Part shown: positions 9,083 to 17,979 of the stretch, piece by piece | How the letters are laid out: the number at the start of each line of letters is the position of its first letter | Position numbering within the stretch: position 1 is the first letter of the stretch | Assembly (NCBI GenBank): GCA_020852515.1 | Contig: JADZAS010000002.1 | Coordinates: 62,001 to 126,000, forward strand | DNA: 64,000 nt | Direction of reading: 5' to 3' | Source of the DNA: Phycisphaerales bacterium | GTDB taxonomy: Bacteria > Planctomycetota > Phycisphaerae > Phycisphaerales > UBA5793 | Notes under the pieces: generated by a model | What the model saw: only the letters and a program-made list of their open reading frames with translations | Told to the model about the DNA's origin: nothing | Database searches by the model: none | Position numbers and translations under genes: made by a program

Positions 9083-10438
9083 TCAGAAGAGCATCTGCAC
9101 CTGCGTACGCAGCGCGACCTGGTCTTCATCGGTCGCCCCGTCGCTCAGCAGGCCCACGCCGCTGACGCTGAAGGGCACGCGGTCGAGGTTCCACACGAGG
9201 TCGGTGGTCCACTTCCAGTCGTGCTTGTGGAAGTAGTAGTTGAAGCCGATGGTGACGGCGTTGTAGTCGTCGGCGAAGGCGCCGTCGAAGTCGAACCACT
9301 CGTAGCGGCCGAAGATCTCGAACTTGTCGGGGACGATGTGGTAACCGCCCTGGACGACGAAGCCGTACTGGTCGACGTCGGTCGTGGTCGTCATGTTGGC
9401 GTCGCTGTGGCGTCCGACGACCGAGCCGAAGATGTTGGCCCCGCCGAACTCGGCCTGTGCGTCCACCGTCCACTGGAGCCACTGGACTTCGTCGGGCGCG
9501 CCGGTGCCGTATTCGCCGTCCTGCCAGAAGAGGCCGGCGCCGATCTTGAAGCCGGTTTCATCGCTGGACCACGAGGTGAAGTCTTCAAACTGCTTCCACG
9601 TGCCGGCGAGCAGGCCATCGATGCGGGCGTTGAGGGCCCACTCCGTGGTGTCGTTGCTGAAGTTGGTGTTGGCTCGATTTCCGGCAGCACCAGTGGCTGA
9701 AAGCGTGGCGCCGTCGGTGAAGCCTGCGGCGAAGGCGATGTTCTCGCTCTCGTAGTTCAGCTCGACGCCCTGCGAAAAGCCGAGGTTGGTGATCTCGTTG
9801 ACCACCGATCGATCGACGGCGAGCTGCTTTGATGAACTGATCGTCTCTTCGGTCATGAACGCGGGCTTGTACTGGCCCCACTTGAAGGACCAGCCGTTGC
9901 CGAGGATGTATTCGCCGTAGGCGTCTTCGAGGACGAAGGCGCCGCCGTTGCGTTCAAAGGCGCCCTTGATCTTGTACTTGAGATCCTTGGAGTAGATGTT
10001 GCCGGAGAACTCGAGCTTGGCGCGGCGCATCTCGAAGGATGCGACGTCGGTGTCGGGCGAGTCCTTGCTGTTCCAGACGTAGCGGAACTGCGTCTGCCCC
10101 TTGATCTTGAGCGAGAACGTGCCGTCGTCGTTCTTGAGGAAGAAGCCCTTGTCCCAGCCGGCGTTCATGCCCTCGGCCAAAAGGCTCGAGCGCGTTTCGC
10201 TTTCAGCCATGACTTCGCGCACGAGGGCGCGGACTTCTTCAGCGCGGGCTCCGCTGAGCCAGGCGCCTCGGTCGCCCTGCTTCATGGCGTTGATCTGCGC
10301 ATCGAGTTGATCGCGCTGCGATTCGAGCGCGGCGACGCGCGCATCGGCGTCGCCCGGGCCCTCGCCAGCGATGGCCACATGACCCATGGCGGCCATGGCC
10401 GAGCACACCAGGATCGATCCCTTCACGTGCTTGTTCAT
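9083..10438 (-). CDS. Outer-membrane porin, phosphate-selective OprP/OprO type
   Basis: 451-residue outer-membrane beta-barrel. A signal peptide covers about residues 1-24. Residues 25-60 are heptad-like and rich in Ala/Glu/Gln (VAALESQRDQLDAQINAM), a probable periplasmic coiled coil. The remainder consists of alternating aromatic/polar strands typical of Porin_O_P, for example KIKGQTQFRYVW, FEMRRAKLEFSG, YKIKGAFERNGG, and it ends in Leu-Phe, the C-terminal Phe expected for insertion into the outer membrane. The ATG at 10438 follows GAAGGAG; the upstream GTG is less likely. The protein supports an outer membrane with classical porins in this organism. Substrate selectivity cannot be read from sequence. 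Confidence 0.88.
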   Translation of the reverse strand: MNKHVKGSILVCSAMAAMGHVAIAGEGPGDADARVAALESQRDQLDAQINAMKQGDRGAWLSGARAEEVRALVREVMAESETRSSLLAEGMNAGWDKGFFLKNDDGTFSLKIKGQTQFRYVWNSKDSPDTDVASFEMRRAKLEFSGNIYSKDLKYKIKGAFERNGGAFVLEDAYGEYILGNGWSFKWGQYKPAFMTEETISSSKQLAVDRSVVNEITNLGFSQGVELNYESENIAFAAGFTDGATLSATGAAGNRANTNFSNDTTEWALNARIDGLLAGTWKQFEDFTSWSSDETGFKIGAGLFWQDGEYGTGAPDEVQWLQWTVDAQAEFGGANIFGSVVGRHSDANMTTTTDVDQYGFVVQGGYHIVPDKFEIFGRYEWFDFDGAFADDYNAVTIGFNYYFHKHDWKWTTDLVWNLDRVPFSVSGVGLLSDGATDEDQVALRTQVQMLF

Positions 10439-10737
10439 TTCGACTCCTTCAGGTTCGGGAGCGAGCAGCGCCGCTCCAACCACTCACCCATCGATCCGCA
10501 GAATTGACGATCAACGTGATCGAGCGGACCCACTCGACAGCGCCACTCTGGAAAGGAGTGCCGCCGCCGTCAACGAGACAATGTTTGCCGCATCTTGGCT
10601 TCCCGCCATGCCGCCGGGTGGAACTAACGCAAAAATCACGACATGAGGAACAGGTTTGCCGAACGTTTGAATGCTCGCCTGACGCTCACATGGCGCTCAC
10701 ACATCGCCGCCCATAGAATGCGTTCAGGAGGATGGCC

Positions 10738-11502
10738 ATGCTGCACAGGCCAACGGCGCAAGGCATCGTACTGTTGACGCAACCGGCGCATGCGTGGGTG
10801 AGCGGGCAGATGGCCCGCGCTTGGGCGGATGGGTTTGAGCCGCGCGAAGACGTCCTGCTGGCGGCCGAGCAGCACGACGTCGGGTGGACGGACTGGGAGC
10901 GGCAGCCGACCTTCAACCCGAAGACCGGCCTGCCGCGCACGTTTCTCGAACTGGAAACTGCGGAGCATCTTGCGATCTGGTCGAACGCCGGCCGGCGCGT
11001 TGAGAGTATGAGCACGCTGGCGGCGCTGCTCGTGTCGCGCCACGGCACCGGGCTCTACGAGCGCTTTCACACACTGGCGCAGGTGCAGAGCGAGCCGGAG
11101 GTGCTGGCGCACCTGGAGAGCGAGAAGCGGGCCCAATCGCGGTGGCTCGAACTGCTCCGCGCAGGGCGCGGCTGGAGCGCGGAGGTGAGCGACGAGGCGA
11201 TCGAGCGGGCGAGCCGGCTCATCGCCGCGTGGGACTGGCTATCGCTGATTGTGTGCATGAATGAGTCGGAGCGAGGCGAGGTGAAGTCGGCGCCATTGGC
11301 CGGGGGGTCGGTCGATCTCGAGGTCACGCGCCAGGACGAAACGGCGTGGTGCGTTGAGCCGTGGCCGTTTGTCGGCGATGCGCTGCAGGTCGCCGCCGAG
11401 GGACGGTTGGTTGAGGGGCGGGCTGCGGATGCGCGGCAGATGCAGAACATGCTGGAGTCGGCGCGGCTGGTGCGCGTCGAGATGACGCTGATGCGCGCGT
11501 GA
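10738..11502 (+). CDS. DUF3891 family protein
   Basis: 254-residue cytoplasmic protein. The pattern AWVSGQMARAW, then AAEQHDVGWTDWE, then ALLVSRHGTGLYERF matches DUF3891, a family with conserved His/Asp residues reminiscent of HD-type metal sites but without proven activity. I chose the second ATG (10738) because AGGAGG sits six bases before it and is too close to the first ATG at 10732. It converges with the aldolase gene, with one base between the stop codons. Confidence 0.75.
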   Translation: MLHRPTAQGIVLLTQPAHAWVSGQMARAWADGFEPREDVLLAAEQHDVGWTDWERQPTFNPKTGLPRTFLELETAEHLAIWSNAGRRVESMSTLAALLVSRHGTGLYERFHTLAQVQSEPEVLAHLESEKRAQSRWLELLRAGRGWSAEVSDEAIERASRLIAAWDWLSLIVCMNESERGEVKSAPLAGGSVDLEVTRQDETAWCVEPWPFVGDALQVAAEGRLVEGRAADARQMQNMLESARLVRVEMTLMRA

Positions 11503-11503
11503 T

Positions 11504-12136
11504 TCAGCGTTTCGCGCACGCCGCGAGCAGTTCGCGGCCGCGCTGCTCGATGCGATCGAAGCGGCCGGCGGCGAGGTCGTCCGCATCGAAAAGAGGCGCG
11601 ACGAACCCGACGGCGAAGGCGCCGGCGGCGAAGTACGCGGCCGCATTGGATGCATCGACTCCGCTGGTGGGCACGATCCGCAGAAACGGCATCGGGCCGA
11701 GGCAGGCCCTGACGTACGCGGGTCCGATGCCGGGCGCGGGGAAGAGCTTCTGCAGCGGAGCGCCCGCGCGGTGGGCGCGGAGCATCTCGGTGGGCGTGTG
11801 CGTTCCGGGCATGGCGGCCACACCGAGGCGGTGCGCCTCTTCGATCACCGCCTCATCGACGACCGGCGAGACGAGGAATCGCGCCCCGGCCTGCACCGCC
11901 CGGCGCGCATCATCGACTGTCAGCACCGTACCGGCGCCGACGACGATACCATCGCGCTTCGAGAACGCGGCGATGTGCTCGAAGACAGCGGGAACCGTGA
12001 GCGTGAACTCGCAGATGCGAAAGCCGGCGCGGATGGCGGCGTCCATCGCAGGAGCAACCGCGGCGGCGCGATCGGTGCGGAGGATCGCCGAGGCGCGCTG
12101 CTCGTGGAAGAATGCGGTGAATTCGTTGGGGGTCAT
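11504..12136 (-). CDS. eda: KDPG/KHG aldolase family protein
   Basis: Class I aldolase cleaving 2-keto-3-deoxy-6-phosphogluconate or 4-hydroxy-2-oxoglutarate to pyruvate plus a second product. 210 residues, the normal length. The Schiff-base lysine is Lys130 in PLQKLFPAPG, and Glu43 in the CEFTLTVP segment corresponds to the catalytic glutamate of the usual EVT motif. GAGTV and MPGTHTP follow the family pattern. The segment usually read IEVTLRT is ICEFTLT here, a mild deviation. No other Entner-Doudoroff gene lies nearby, so the physiological substrate is open; such orphan copies often serve sugar-acid breakdown. The start is ATG 12136 or GTG 12145; neither has a clear ribosome site. Confidence 0.87.
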   Translation of the reverse strand: MTPNEFTAFFHEQRASAILRTDRAAAVAPAMDAAIRAGFRICEFTLTVPAVFEHIAAFSKRDGIVVGAGTVLTVDDARRAVQAGARFLVSPVVDEAVIEEAHRLGVAAMPGTHTPTEMLRAHRAGAPLQKLFPAPGIGPAYVRACLGPMPFLRIVPTSGVDASNAAAYFAAGAFAVGFVAPLFDADDLAAGRFDRIEQRGRELLAACAKR

Positions 12137-12161
12137 GGGGAACACACGGACTGCCTCGTGG

Positions 12162-12422
12162 TTAGGGGCGAGGTGCGCGACTCAATCGTGAGTTAATTAT
12201 GAAGCAAATAGCTGCGATGACTCCCAGCACGACGGTCAGCGTGATGCCCAGACCGAGTCGCTGAGGGTTCACTCCCGTCAATTCGAGTCCGACGATGATC
12301 CCAAAGAAGACGGCGCCGAGTAATGCAAGCGGGAAGAGCAGTCCCGTGAGCACTTTGCACACATACGCCGCGAGTGACTGGTTGGGAAGTCGCTCGAAGA
12401 TGTCAACCACGAACTCGATCAT
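12162..12422 (-). CDS. Small two-helix membrane protein
   Basis: 86 residues with an amphipathic N-terminus, then two hydrophobic helices at about residues 25-50 (LTGLLFPLALLGAVFFGIIVGL) and 57-78 (GLGITLTVVLGVIAAICFII), and a short basic tail. I do not recognise the family. It starts at an ATG, keeps low-redundancy hydrophobic codons and is followed after a 25-base gap by the aldolase gene on the same strand, which makes it a plausible real gene. Confidence 0.55.
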   Translation of the reverse strand: MIEFVVDIFERLPNQSLAAYVCKVLTGLLFPLALLGAVFFGIIVGLELTGVNPQRLGLGITLTVVLGVIAAICFIINSRLSRAPRP

Positions 12423-12479
12423 GTCGCGCTATCCAGTGCGTCTTCGCACTGCCGGGCCTGCGCCGAGCCTTGTCCCGAC

Positions 12480-13898
12480 CTACGCCTTCATCAGATCAAT
12501 CAGCGCATCGACGTCGTTGTGCTCGTCGAGGCTCATGATGAGTTTGCGCAGTTGAGCGCAGCGCTCCTCCCCCACCACGTCCCGACCGAGTGCATTGAAC
12601 TTCACGGCGATCTCCTCTTCAGTCATCGGATCGCGCGGGTCGCCCTTGGGCACATCGACGCGCTTGGAGAAGGACTGTCCGTCGTTGAGCGTGATCGTCA
12701 CGCGGCTGGGCTGAAATTTGGGAAAGAGCGACTCAAACTCGTCATTGGGGACAACCTTGATCTTGTCCATCACCGGCCGCAGGTTCGGGTCATCGATGCG
12801 CTCCTGTTTGAACTGCAGCGGCGTCACCATGCCGTCCACCAGCCCCACTGCGAGTGAGTAGGGCAACGAGTGGTCCGCGGTCTCTTTGCCCGTCGGGCGA
12901 TACTTGGCCGGGTCGCCGAGGATGTCGGCGGCGCGGGCGATGACTTCGACTTTGATCTCGGCCACGTCGGCGGCGCTGATGTTGTTCTCGGCGACGCACT
13001 TCATCATGGCGGTGAGCGGCGCGTGGCTGAGGGCTTCGATGGGGAACGACTTCATGCCGCAGTCGATGATTTTGTAATGGCAGCCGCTGCACTTGGGCAG
13101 ACCGTCGGTGAGCATGTTGAGATTGAACTTGCCGCCGAACTTGCCAAAGCAGTGCGTCAGACCCTCTTTGCCGTCGATGACGTGCTCGGGCCCCGTGTAG
13201 CCGCGCTGCGCGAGCATGGCGGCCTCGACGCCGCAGCGCGTGGCGAGCGGATCGACGGTGTTCTTCATGTTGGTGAGTTTGCCGGCCGTGACGGCGCCGA
13301 GGCACATCGACGGGGCGGCACTGATGCCGATCGCCTGCTGAATCTTCTCGGGTTTGAGCCCGAGCATGCGCCCGGCGGCAATGGGCGAAGCGATGCTGGT
13401 GATCGTCGCATGGTGCCAGCCGTACTCGCGGATGCCTGGCTCGGCGAACTCGGCCAGGCGCATTTCCATCTCGTAGGCGATGACGATGCCGAGGATGAGA
13501 TCGCGGCCGCCCAGGCCCTTGAGTTCGCAGATCGCCAGCGGCGCCGGGATAATGTCAGAGGGGTGCGCCGGATCGGCTTTCCAGTAGATATCGTTGTAGT
13601 CCATCGCGCGGATCATCAGCGCGTTGAGGAACGCCGCGTCAACCGGGCTGGTGCGGAAGCCGTCCACGAACACGGTGCAGGCGCTGCGGCCGCCCATCTC
13701 TTTGAAGTGCTCGAGGGCGATGTGCACATCATGCTGCTGCGACCCGCCCAAGGCGCAGCCGAGGGAGTCGAAGAGGAAGAGTTTGGCGCTCTGGATAGCG
13801 TCGGGCGAGAGGCTTTCGTACGTCAGGCCGGCGGCCCAGGCTGCGAGGTTCCACGAGATGAAGTCGGTGTTCTTCTTTGAGGTGTCGTGCGAGGCCAT
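12480..13898 (-). CDS. prpD: MmgE/PrpD family protein (2-methylcitrate dehydratase-like)
   Basis: 472 residues, full length for the family. PrpD dehydrates 2-methylcitrate to 2-methyl-cis-aconitate in propionate breakdown; other members act on related tricarboxylates. Conserved stretches include LFLFDSLGCALGG, a MDYNDIYW motif with nearby PAHPSDIIPAPLA, GWHHATITS, and KCSGCHYKIIDCGMKSFPIE. It is cytoplasmic. No methylcitrate synthase or lyase is adjacent, but the window holds a citryl-CoA-lyase-like gene and a homoaconitase-like gene farther on, so tricarboxylate chemistry is a theme. Substrate assignment is therefore provisional. The region upstream contains a short CACCACGGAGCCACGGA sequence typical of dispersed tags in this phylum. 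Confidence 0.85.
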   Translation of the reverse strand: MASHDTSKKNTDFISWNLAAWAAGLTYESLSPDAIQSAKLFLFDSLGCALGGSQQHDVHIALEHFKEMGGRSACTVFVDGFRTSPVDAAFLNALMIRAMDYNDIYWKADPAHPSDIIPAPLAICELKGLGGRDLILGIVIAYEMEMRLAEFAEPGIREYGWHHATITSIASPIAAGRMLGLKPEKIQQAIGISAAPSMCLGAVTAGKLTNMKNTVDPLATRCGVEAAMLAQRGYTGPEHVIDGKEGLTHCFGKFGGKFNLNMLTDGLPKCSGCHYKIIDCGMKSFPIEALSHAPLTAMMKCVAENNISAADVAEIKVEVIARAADILGDPAKYRPTGKETADHSLPYSLAVGLVDGMVTPLQFKQERIDDPNLRPVMDKIKVVPNDEFESLFPKFQPSRVTITLNDGQSFSKRVDVPKGDPRDPMTEEEIAVKFNALGRDVVGEERCAQLRKLIMSLDEHNDVDALIDLMKA

Positions 13899-14191
13899 TG
13901 CCGATCCTTTTCACCACGGAGCCACGGAAATCACAAGGTGAATCAGGATAGGAGGATGGTTGTCGCGGTGCCCGGAGATCAGCTTCGAGGGCTCGCCACG
14001 ACCCGCCGCCACATTGCCACCGCCAGTGCGGCGCCGATGACGGGCGCGACGAGAAGATCCAGAGGCTGCCCGGGGCGCGGCCGGCGGCTACGGAGTGTCG
14101 CCGGCCGACTGGATCTAGACGGTTGCCAAACCCAGGACCCCCAGCGCCGGCAGCAGGATCGAAGTCGTCTCCACCTCATCCGTCTCCTCTC

Positions 14192-14941
14192 TCAAGGCAC
14201 CGGAAGCAGCGCCATTCTCTCGGCAATCTGGTTGTAGAGCGAATCGCGCCAGGCGCCTCTCAGATTATCGGGAAGTTCATTCAGGCGCAGATCGAGCGGT
14301 GCGATCAGCACCTCTACGTTCTCGAGCCCCGCATCTGCAACCCCGACAAACAGCAACTCGGCGACCGCATCACCCATGGCGACGCAGCCGACCGAGGCAT
14401 CGCCGCCGTGGATGAAGATGTCGCCGCCGAGGTTCGCGCGGCCGTCCGCCGCCGCGGCCCGGCGATCAAGTTCATTCGGGTAGTCGAGCTCCATCGAGAG
14501 ATGAAATCGGCTGTTGGGATTGAGGCTCACGATTCGGTACCACCCTTCGGGCACCTGGCGATCGCCTTCGCGCAGCTTTGGACCCAGCGAGCCGCTTGCG
14601 CCGAGGATCGGATAGATCGCGATGCATTGCGTTCCACCGGTGGCGGTCGGCGCGTAGACCTGGAGCATGCCTTCCTGTTTGAGCACGAGTAGTGTGAGCC
14701 TGGCCGGCGGATAGGGAACTCCCATCTCGCCACACTGCGCGATGAGGGTGTTGCGCACGCGTGGGCCGAGTTCCGCCAGCCGCTGTTCGACCGTCGCCCG
14801 GCCGCGCAGGCGCGTGTAAACGCCATAGGCGCGGCTGCGAACCGCGCTCGAAGACGCCAGGAGCGCCAAGCCGGCGAGTGCGAGCAGCACAAGGATGATG
14901 ATGGCTTTGCGGTTCAAAGGAAAGTCTCTGGACTCCTCCAC
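14192..14941 (-). CDS. L,D-transpeptidase (YkuD) family protein, membrane-anchored
   Basis: About 249 residues with an N-terminal transmembrane helix (residues 12-32) and a periplasmic YkuD domain. The catalytic signature is HGGDASVGCVAM with His178 and Cys186, corresponding to the HG...SxGC motif. Upstream, KLREGDRQVPEGWYRI matches the start of the catalytic fold. Such enzymes form 3-3 peptidoglycan cross-links or attach proteins to peptidoglycan; in shorter YafK-like forms they can be amidases. The start is uncertain: GTG at 14941 gives the full frame, but no clear ribosome site is visible. It lies 27 bases downstream of the following membrane-protein gene, probably in one transcript. Confidence 0.82.
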   Translation of the reverse strand: MEESRDFPLNRKAIIILVLLALAGLALLASSSAVRSRAYGVYTRLRGRATVEQRLAELGPRVRNTLIAQCGEMGVPYPPARLTLLVLKQEGMLQVYAPTATGGTQCIAIYPILGASGSLGPKLREGDRQVPEGWYRIVSLNPNSRFHLSMELDYPNELDRRAAAADGRANLGGDIFIHGGDASVGCVAMGDAVAELLFVGVADAGLENVEVLIAPLDLRLNELPDNLRGAWRDSLYNQIAERMALLPVP

Positions 14942-14968
14942 GTCATCGGCCGCCGCGGACCGCAGACT

Positions 14969-15775
14969 TCAAATCGGCGCCAATGAATCTCCGCGTTTGA
15001 CTTCACTCCACACGCATGATCCTTTCGGCTCCTGCCAGCCGAGGCGGCGCTCGTAGAGAAGATTGGCGATGAACATTTCGACGAAAGGGAGCGCTCCCAG
15101 CGCCACATCGAAGCGACCACAGACAACGCTCATCGGTAACAATGGAACCGCGAGCATTCCCAGCGCACAACAGATCAGTTCGGCCTTGTCGAGCAGATGA
15201 CGGCCCCAAGTCCAGGACGCGCGATGGCGCAGCCGCCGCTCTTCGAGGGTACCGTTGCTGAGGTCGAAGCGGTCGGCAAGTTGTGTGGCGATCAGGTTGC
15301 GAACGTCGGCGGCTCCCGCGCCTTGCCAATGCGTCAGTTGAAGGCTCCTCCGTTTCCGGCCAAGTCGCAGGTCGCACCGGCGGGCGCCCCACCTGAGCCG
15401 GTCGATGTCATTCCATCTGGCGGCCCACCTTCTGCTCGTGCCGGGTATGCGGCCGCATCGCGTCTGTGCATACCAGATGCCGCGCGGCGAAACGCGCATG
15501 ACCTTCTGGGGAATGAGCCAGCAGAGAAGCACGAGCATCCCTGGCAGCCACGAGATTACGTGAAGCATGGCGGCCCAGTCTGCTCTGGCGGCGACTGAAA
15601 CGCCTGGACTTCGCGAGATGATCAGCGCCCCTGCATTCAGCGCGAGCAGCACAACCAGACCGCCGACCACGCCCCTGCGGCGCTCCCCTGGCGACATGAC
15701 CGTGCGGAAGACACGCGCGTGGCGGCGCGGTTCCGCGCGTTCGTCGGGTGGGCAATGGAAGGTCGCAGGATTCAT
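14969..15775 (-). CDS. Hypothetical membrane protein
   Basis: 268 residues, not recognised. Two hydrophobic segments lie near the N-terminus (VVGGLVVLLALNAGALII and MLHVISWLPGMLVLLCWLI) and a second pair near residues 210-245. The polar middle contains a strand pattern with Trp/Arg (NDIDRLRWGARRCDLRLGRKRRSLQL) resembling the membrane-associated PH-like domains of small bacterial membrane proteins, but this is only suggestive. The ATG at 15775 is preferred to the GTG one codon earlier. Followed on the same strand by the L,D-transpeptidase gene. Confidence 0.6.
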   Translation of the reverse strand: MNPATFHCPPDERAEPRRHARVFRTVMSPGERRRGVVGGLVVLLALNAGALIISRSPGVSVAARADWAAMLHVISWLPGMLVLLCWLIPQKVMRVSPRGIWYAQTRCGRIPGTSRRWAARWNDIDRLRWGARRCDLRLGRKRRSLQLTHWQGAGAADVRNLIATQLADRFDLSNGTLEERRLRHRASWTWGRHLLDKAELICCALGMLAVPLLPMSVVCGRFDVALGALPFVEMFIANLLYERRLGWQEPKGSCVWSEVKRGDSLAPI

Positions 15776-15959
15776 CACACTTGTAGTATGCCCGCGCCGC
15801 GGCGAGCGTGCATGTCCGGATTGCGGCTCGAGGGGACATGCATTTACCGCCGCCGAAACAGGGCCGGATGCTCCATGTTCCGCGCACCGCTGCCCCGGCT
15901 AGCATCATCAAGCCGATCCGGCCCGGCGCATCTGATTGGGATCATCAAGGAGAGATGCC

Positions 15960-17243
15960 ATGTCACGCTCGATCACGCTTCTCACTGCCGCGGTCTGCGC
16001 GCTGGCGCTTTGTGCAACCGCACCAGCCCAGCGCGTCGATTCCCCCAACGACCAGGAGGTGCTGCTCGTCAAAGCGGCGCTGAGCGGCGAGAGTCTCGTC
16101 GAGGGCGAGAAGGCGCTGAGCGCCTATCTTGCAGAGCACCCGCGCTCCGATTACGTTCGGTTTGGGCTTGGGCTGACGCAGTTCTTCCACAGCGGCGAGG
16201 TGCTCTTCAGCAATCTGTACCGCTACGGCTTCCTGCACGGCGCGCCGTTCATGGAGTGGATTGTGCCCATCGATCCATCTTCGGTGCCGCAGAATCCCCA
16301 ACCTGAGCCGCTCACCTACGCCGCACTTAACGAGATGATCGAGTCATGGCAGGCGGCGGTCGCCAGGAGCGAAGCGACACTGGCCCAGATCACCGACGAT
16401 CACGTGAAACTCCGCGTCTACATCGGGCAGTTGCGCCTCGATATCAACGGCGACGGCCGAGGCGATGAGAGCGAGGCCATCTGGGCCCTGTTCAACCGCT
16501 TCCAGGGCCGCTTCGACGCAAGCGAGCAAGGCGCAGCGGAATTCGCCATCGCCTTCGACCGGGCTGACGTCTCCTGGCTGCGCGGCTACTGCCACTTCAT
16601 CATGGCGCTGACCGACGCCGCGCTGGCGCACGACCGCGAGGCGCTGTTCAACCACTGCTCGCACCTGGCGTTCGCCAAGCCGGAGACGCCGTTCCCCTTC
16701 CTGCAGAAGGAGTACGAGTACCGGGATTACGAGTGGATGCCGGTCTCCGATTGGGTTGCCTTCTTCCACCTCATGCAGTTCGAAGTGCGCGAGCCGAAGC
16801 GACTGCTCAGTGCGCATGAGCATCTCAAGATGGTGATCGCCATGGGTCGGGAGATGTGGAAGCACATCGACGCAGAGACGGACAACGATCGCGAGTGGAT
16901 TCCCAGTTCGATTCAGAATTCGGTCATTCCCGGCGCGGAGGTGACGCCGGCGATCCGCGACACCTGGCTCATGTTCCTCGACGAGGCCGATCTCGTGCTC
17001 GACGGCAAGCGGCTCGTGCGCTTCTGGCGCATGCCCGAGTGGGACGATCGGCCGGAGGGAATGGGAATCAATCTCAAGCGCGTGTTCACGGAGCCGCGTC
17101 GGTTTGACCTGGTGCTGTGGATCCAGGGGACGGCGGCGGCGCCCTATCTGGAGCAGGGCACGCTGACCAAGCCGGGACTGTGGAGCCGCATGGAGGATGC
17201 GTTCAACGGCCGCGTGTTCCGCTGGGGATTCTGGTTCAATTGA
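15960..17243 (+). CDS. Exported protein of unknown function
   Basis: 427 residues with a clear signal peptide (MSRSITLLTAAVCALALCATAPAQ, cut after AQ). The mature part begins with a helical, TPR-like stretch (ALSGESLVEGEKALSAYLAEHP) and includes a short DINGDGRGDE segment like a calcium-binding dockerin/EF-hand loop at about residue 165. The rest is rich in Trp, Phe and charged residues and predicted largely helical. No catalytic motif was recognised. AAGGAGAG precedes the ATG at 15960. It appears monocistronic. Homologues of this layout occur as hypothetical proteins in planctomycetes, as far as I can recall, but no function is known. Confidence 0.75.
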   Translation: MSRSITLLTAAVCALALCATAPAQRVDSPNDQEVLLVKAALSGESLVEGEKALSAYLAEHPRSDYVRFGLGLTQFFHSGEVLFSNLYRYGFLHGAPFMEWIVPIDPSSVPQNPQPEPLTYAALNEMIESWQAAVARSEATLAQITDDHVKLRVYIGQLRLDINGDGRGDESEAIWALFNRFQGRFDASEQGAAEFAIAFDRADVSWLRGYCHFIMALTDAALAHDREALFNHCSHLAFAKPETPFPFLQKEYEYRDYEWMPVSDWVAFFHLMQFEVREPKRLLSAHEHLKMVIAMGREMWKHIDAETDNDREWIPSSIQNSVIPGAEVTPAIRDTWLMFLDEADLVLDGKRLVRFWRMPEWDDRPEGMGINLKRVFTEPRRFDLVLWIQGTAAAPYLEQGTLTKPGLWSRMEDAFNGRVFRWGFWFN

Positions 17244-17343
17244 GTGCGGGGCGGAAGGCATCGAGGCATCGAGGCAGCAAGGCATCACGGCGGCGCGGCA
17301 GTACGGTTTGTACGGCCTCGGTGCGGCCGCGCGTATGGCGCGA

Positions 17344-17946
17344 CTATCGCCACTGCTCGCGCCGGCTGCGCCACGGGAAGGGCGCATCCGGGATCGGCAG
17401 GCCGAGCCGCTCGCAGATCGGCGCCCAACCGCCTGCAGCCTTCCATTCGAGCAGGCGATGCGGCGGGACGGCTGCGCGCACCGCCGCGTTGTGCCGGTCG
17501 TACGCCGCCATGAGCGTGGCGCGATCATCCCAGTTGCTCGTGCCGGCAAACTGCTCGAGCAGCGTGATGAGATCGCGCCCCTGCGACCAGTCGGGCGCGA
17601 ACGCCTGCCGCGCCACCGGCAGGATCGTGGCCTCGGCGCTTTCGAGCCACTACTTCGCCGAGTCGCGCAGCGACAGGAGCACGAGGGACTCGGGAAAAGC
17701 GCTGCTCAGGGGCCGCCAGAAGTGTGAAGCGGGCCAGTCGACCGCAGCGACGTAAGGCGCCAGGAGTTGTCGCCAGTCCGGATCGCCGCCGGCCAGGGCC
17801 GTGCGCCAGTCGGCGCCCAGATCGAACGGGTGTCGCCGAATGCTGCTCATGTGCAGCACGCGCCCGCCGAGCAGCATCGCCAGCGCCTGCTTGAGCGAAC
17901 TCGTGCCGGTGCGCGGCAGGCCGGCGCCGATGACCTGAAGCGCCAT
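17344..17946 (-). pseudogene. Sulfotransferase family gene with in-frame TAG stop
   Basis: One continuous frame encodes a sulfotransferase of the Sulfotransfer_4 type, interrupted by a TAG at 17647-17649. The first part (99 codons) has the PAPS-binding loop GLPRTGTSSLKQAL and DWPASHFWRPL, and ends in LSLRDSAK. The frame then resumes with WLESAEATILPVARQ and runs another 90 codons. Around the stop the family usually reads RD.x.x.WYxS, so removing the TAG codon restores the expected spacing, as if one codon had been inserted. ATG 17946 has a GAGG ribosome site. The nonsense codon probably inactivates the gene; a sequencing error is possible. The product would transfer sulfate from PAPS to an unknown acceptor. 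Confidence 0.75.
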
Positions 17947-17979
17947 GACTCGATCCTCACCGTCGTCGCGCTGCGGCAA

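Noticed and set aside
13979-14179. A 66-residue minus-strand frame between PrpD and the L,D-transpeptidase
   Set aside because: It contains a short hydrophobic segment, but the rest is Arg/Trp-rich and there is no ribosome site; probably chance.
17647-17649. The sulfotransferase TAG as a pyrrolysine codon
   Set aside because: No methylamine methyltransferase context, no pyl genes seen, and the codon looks additional to the family alignment.
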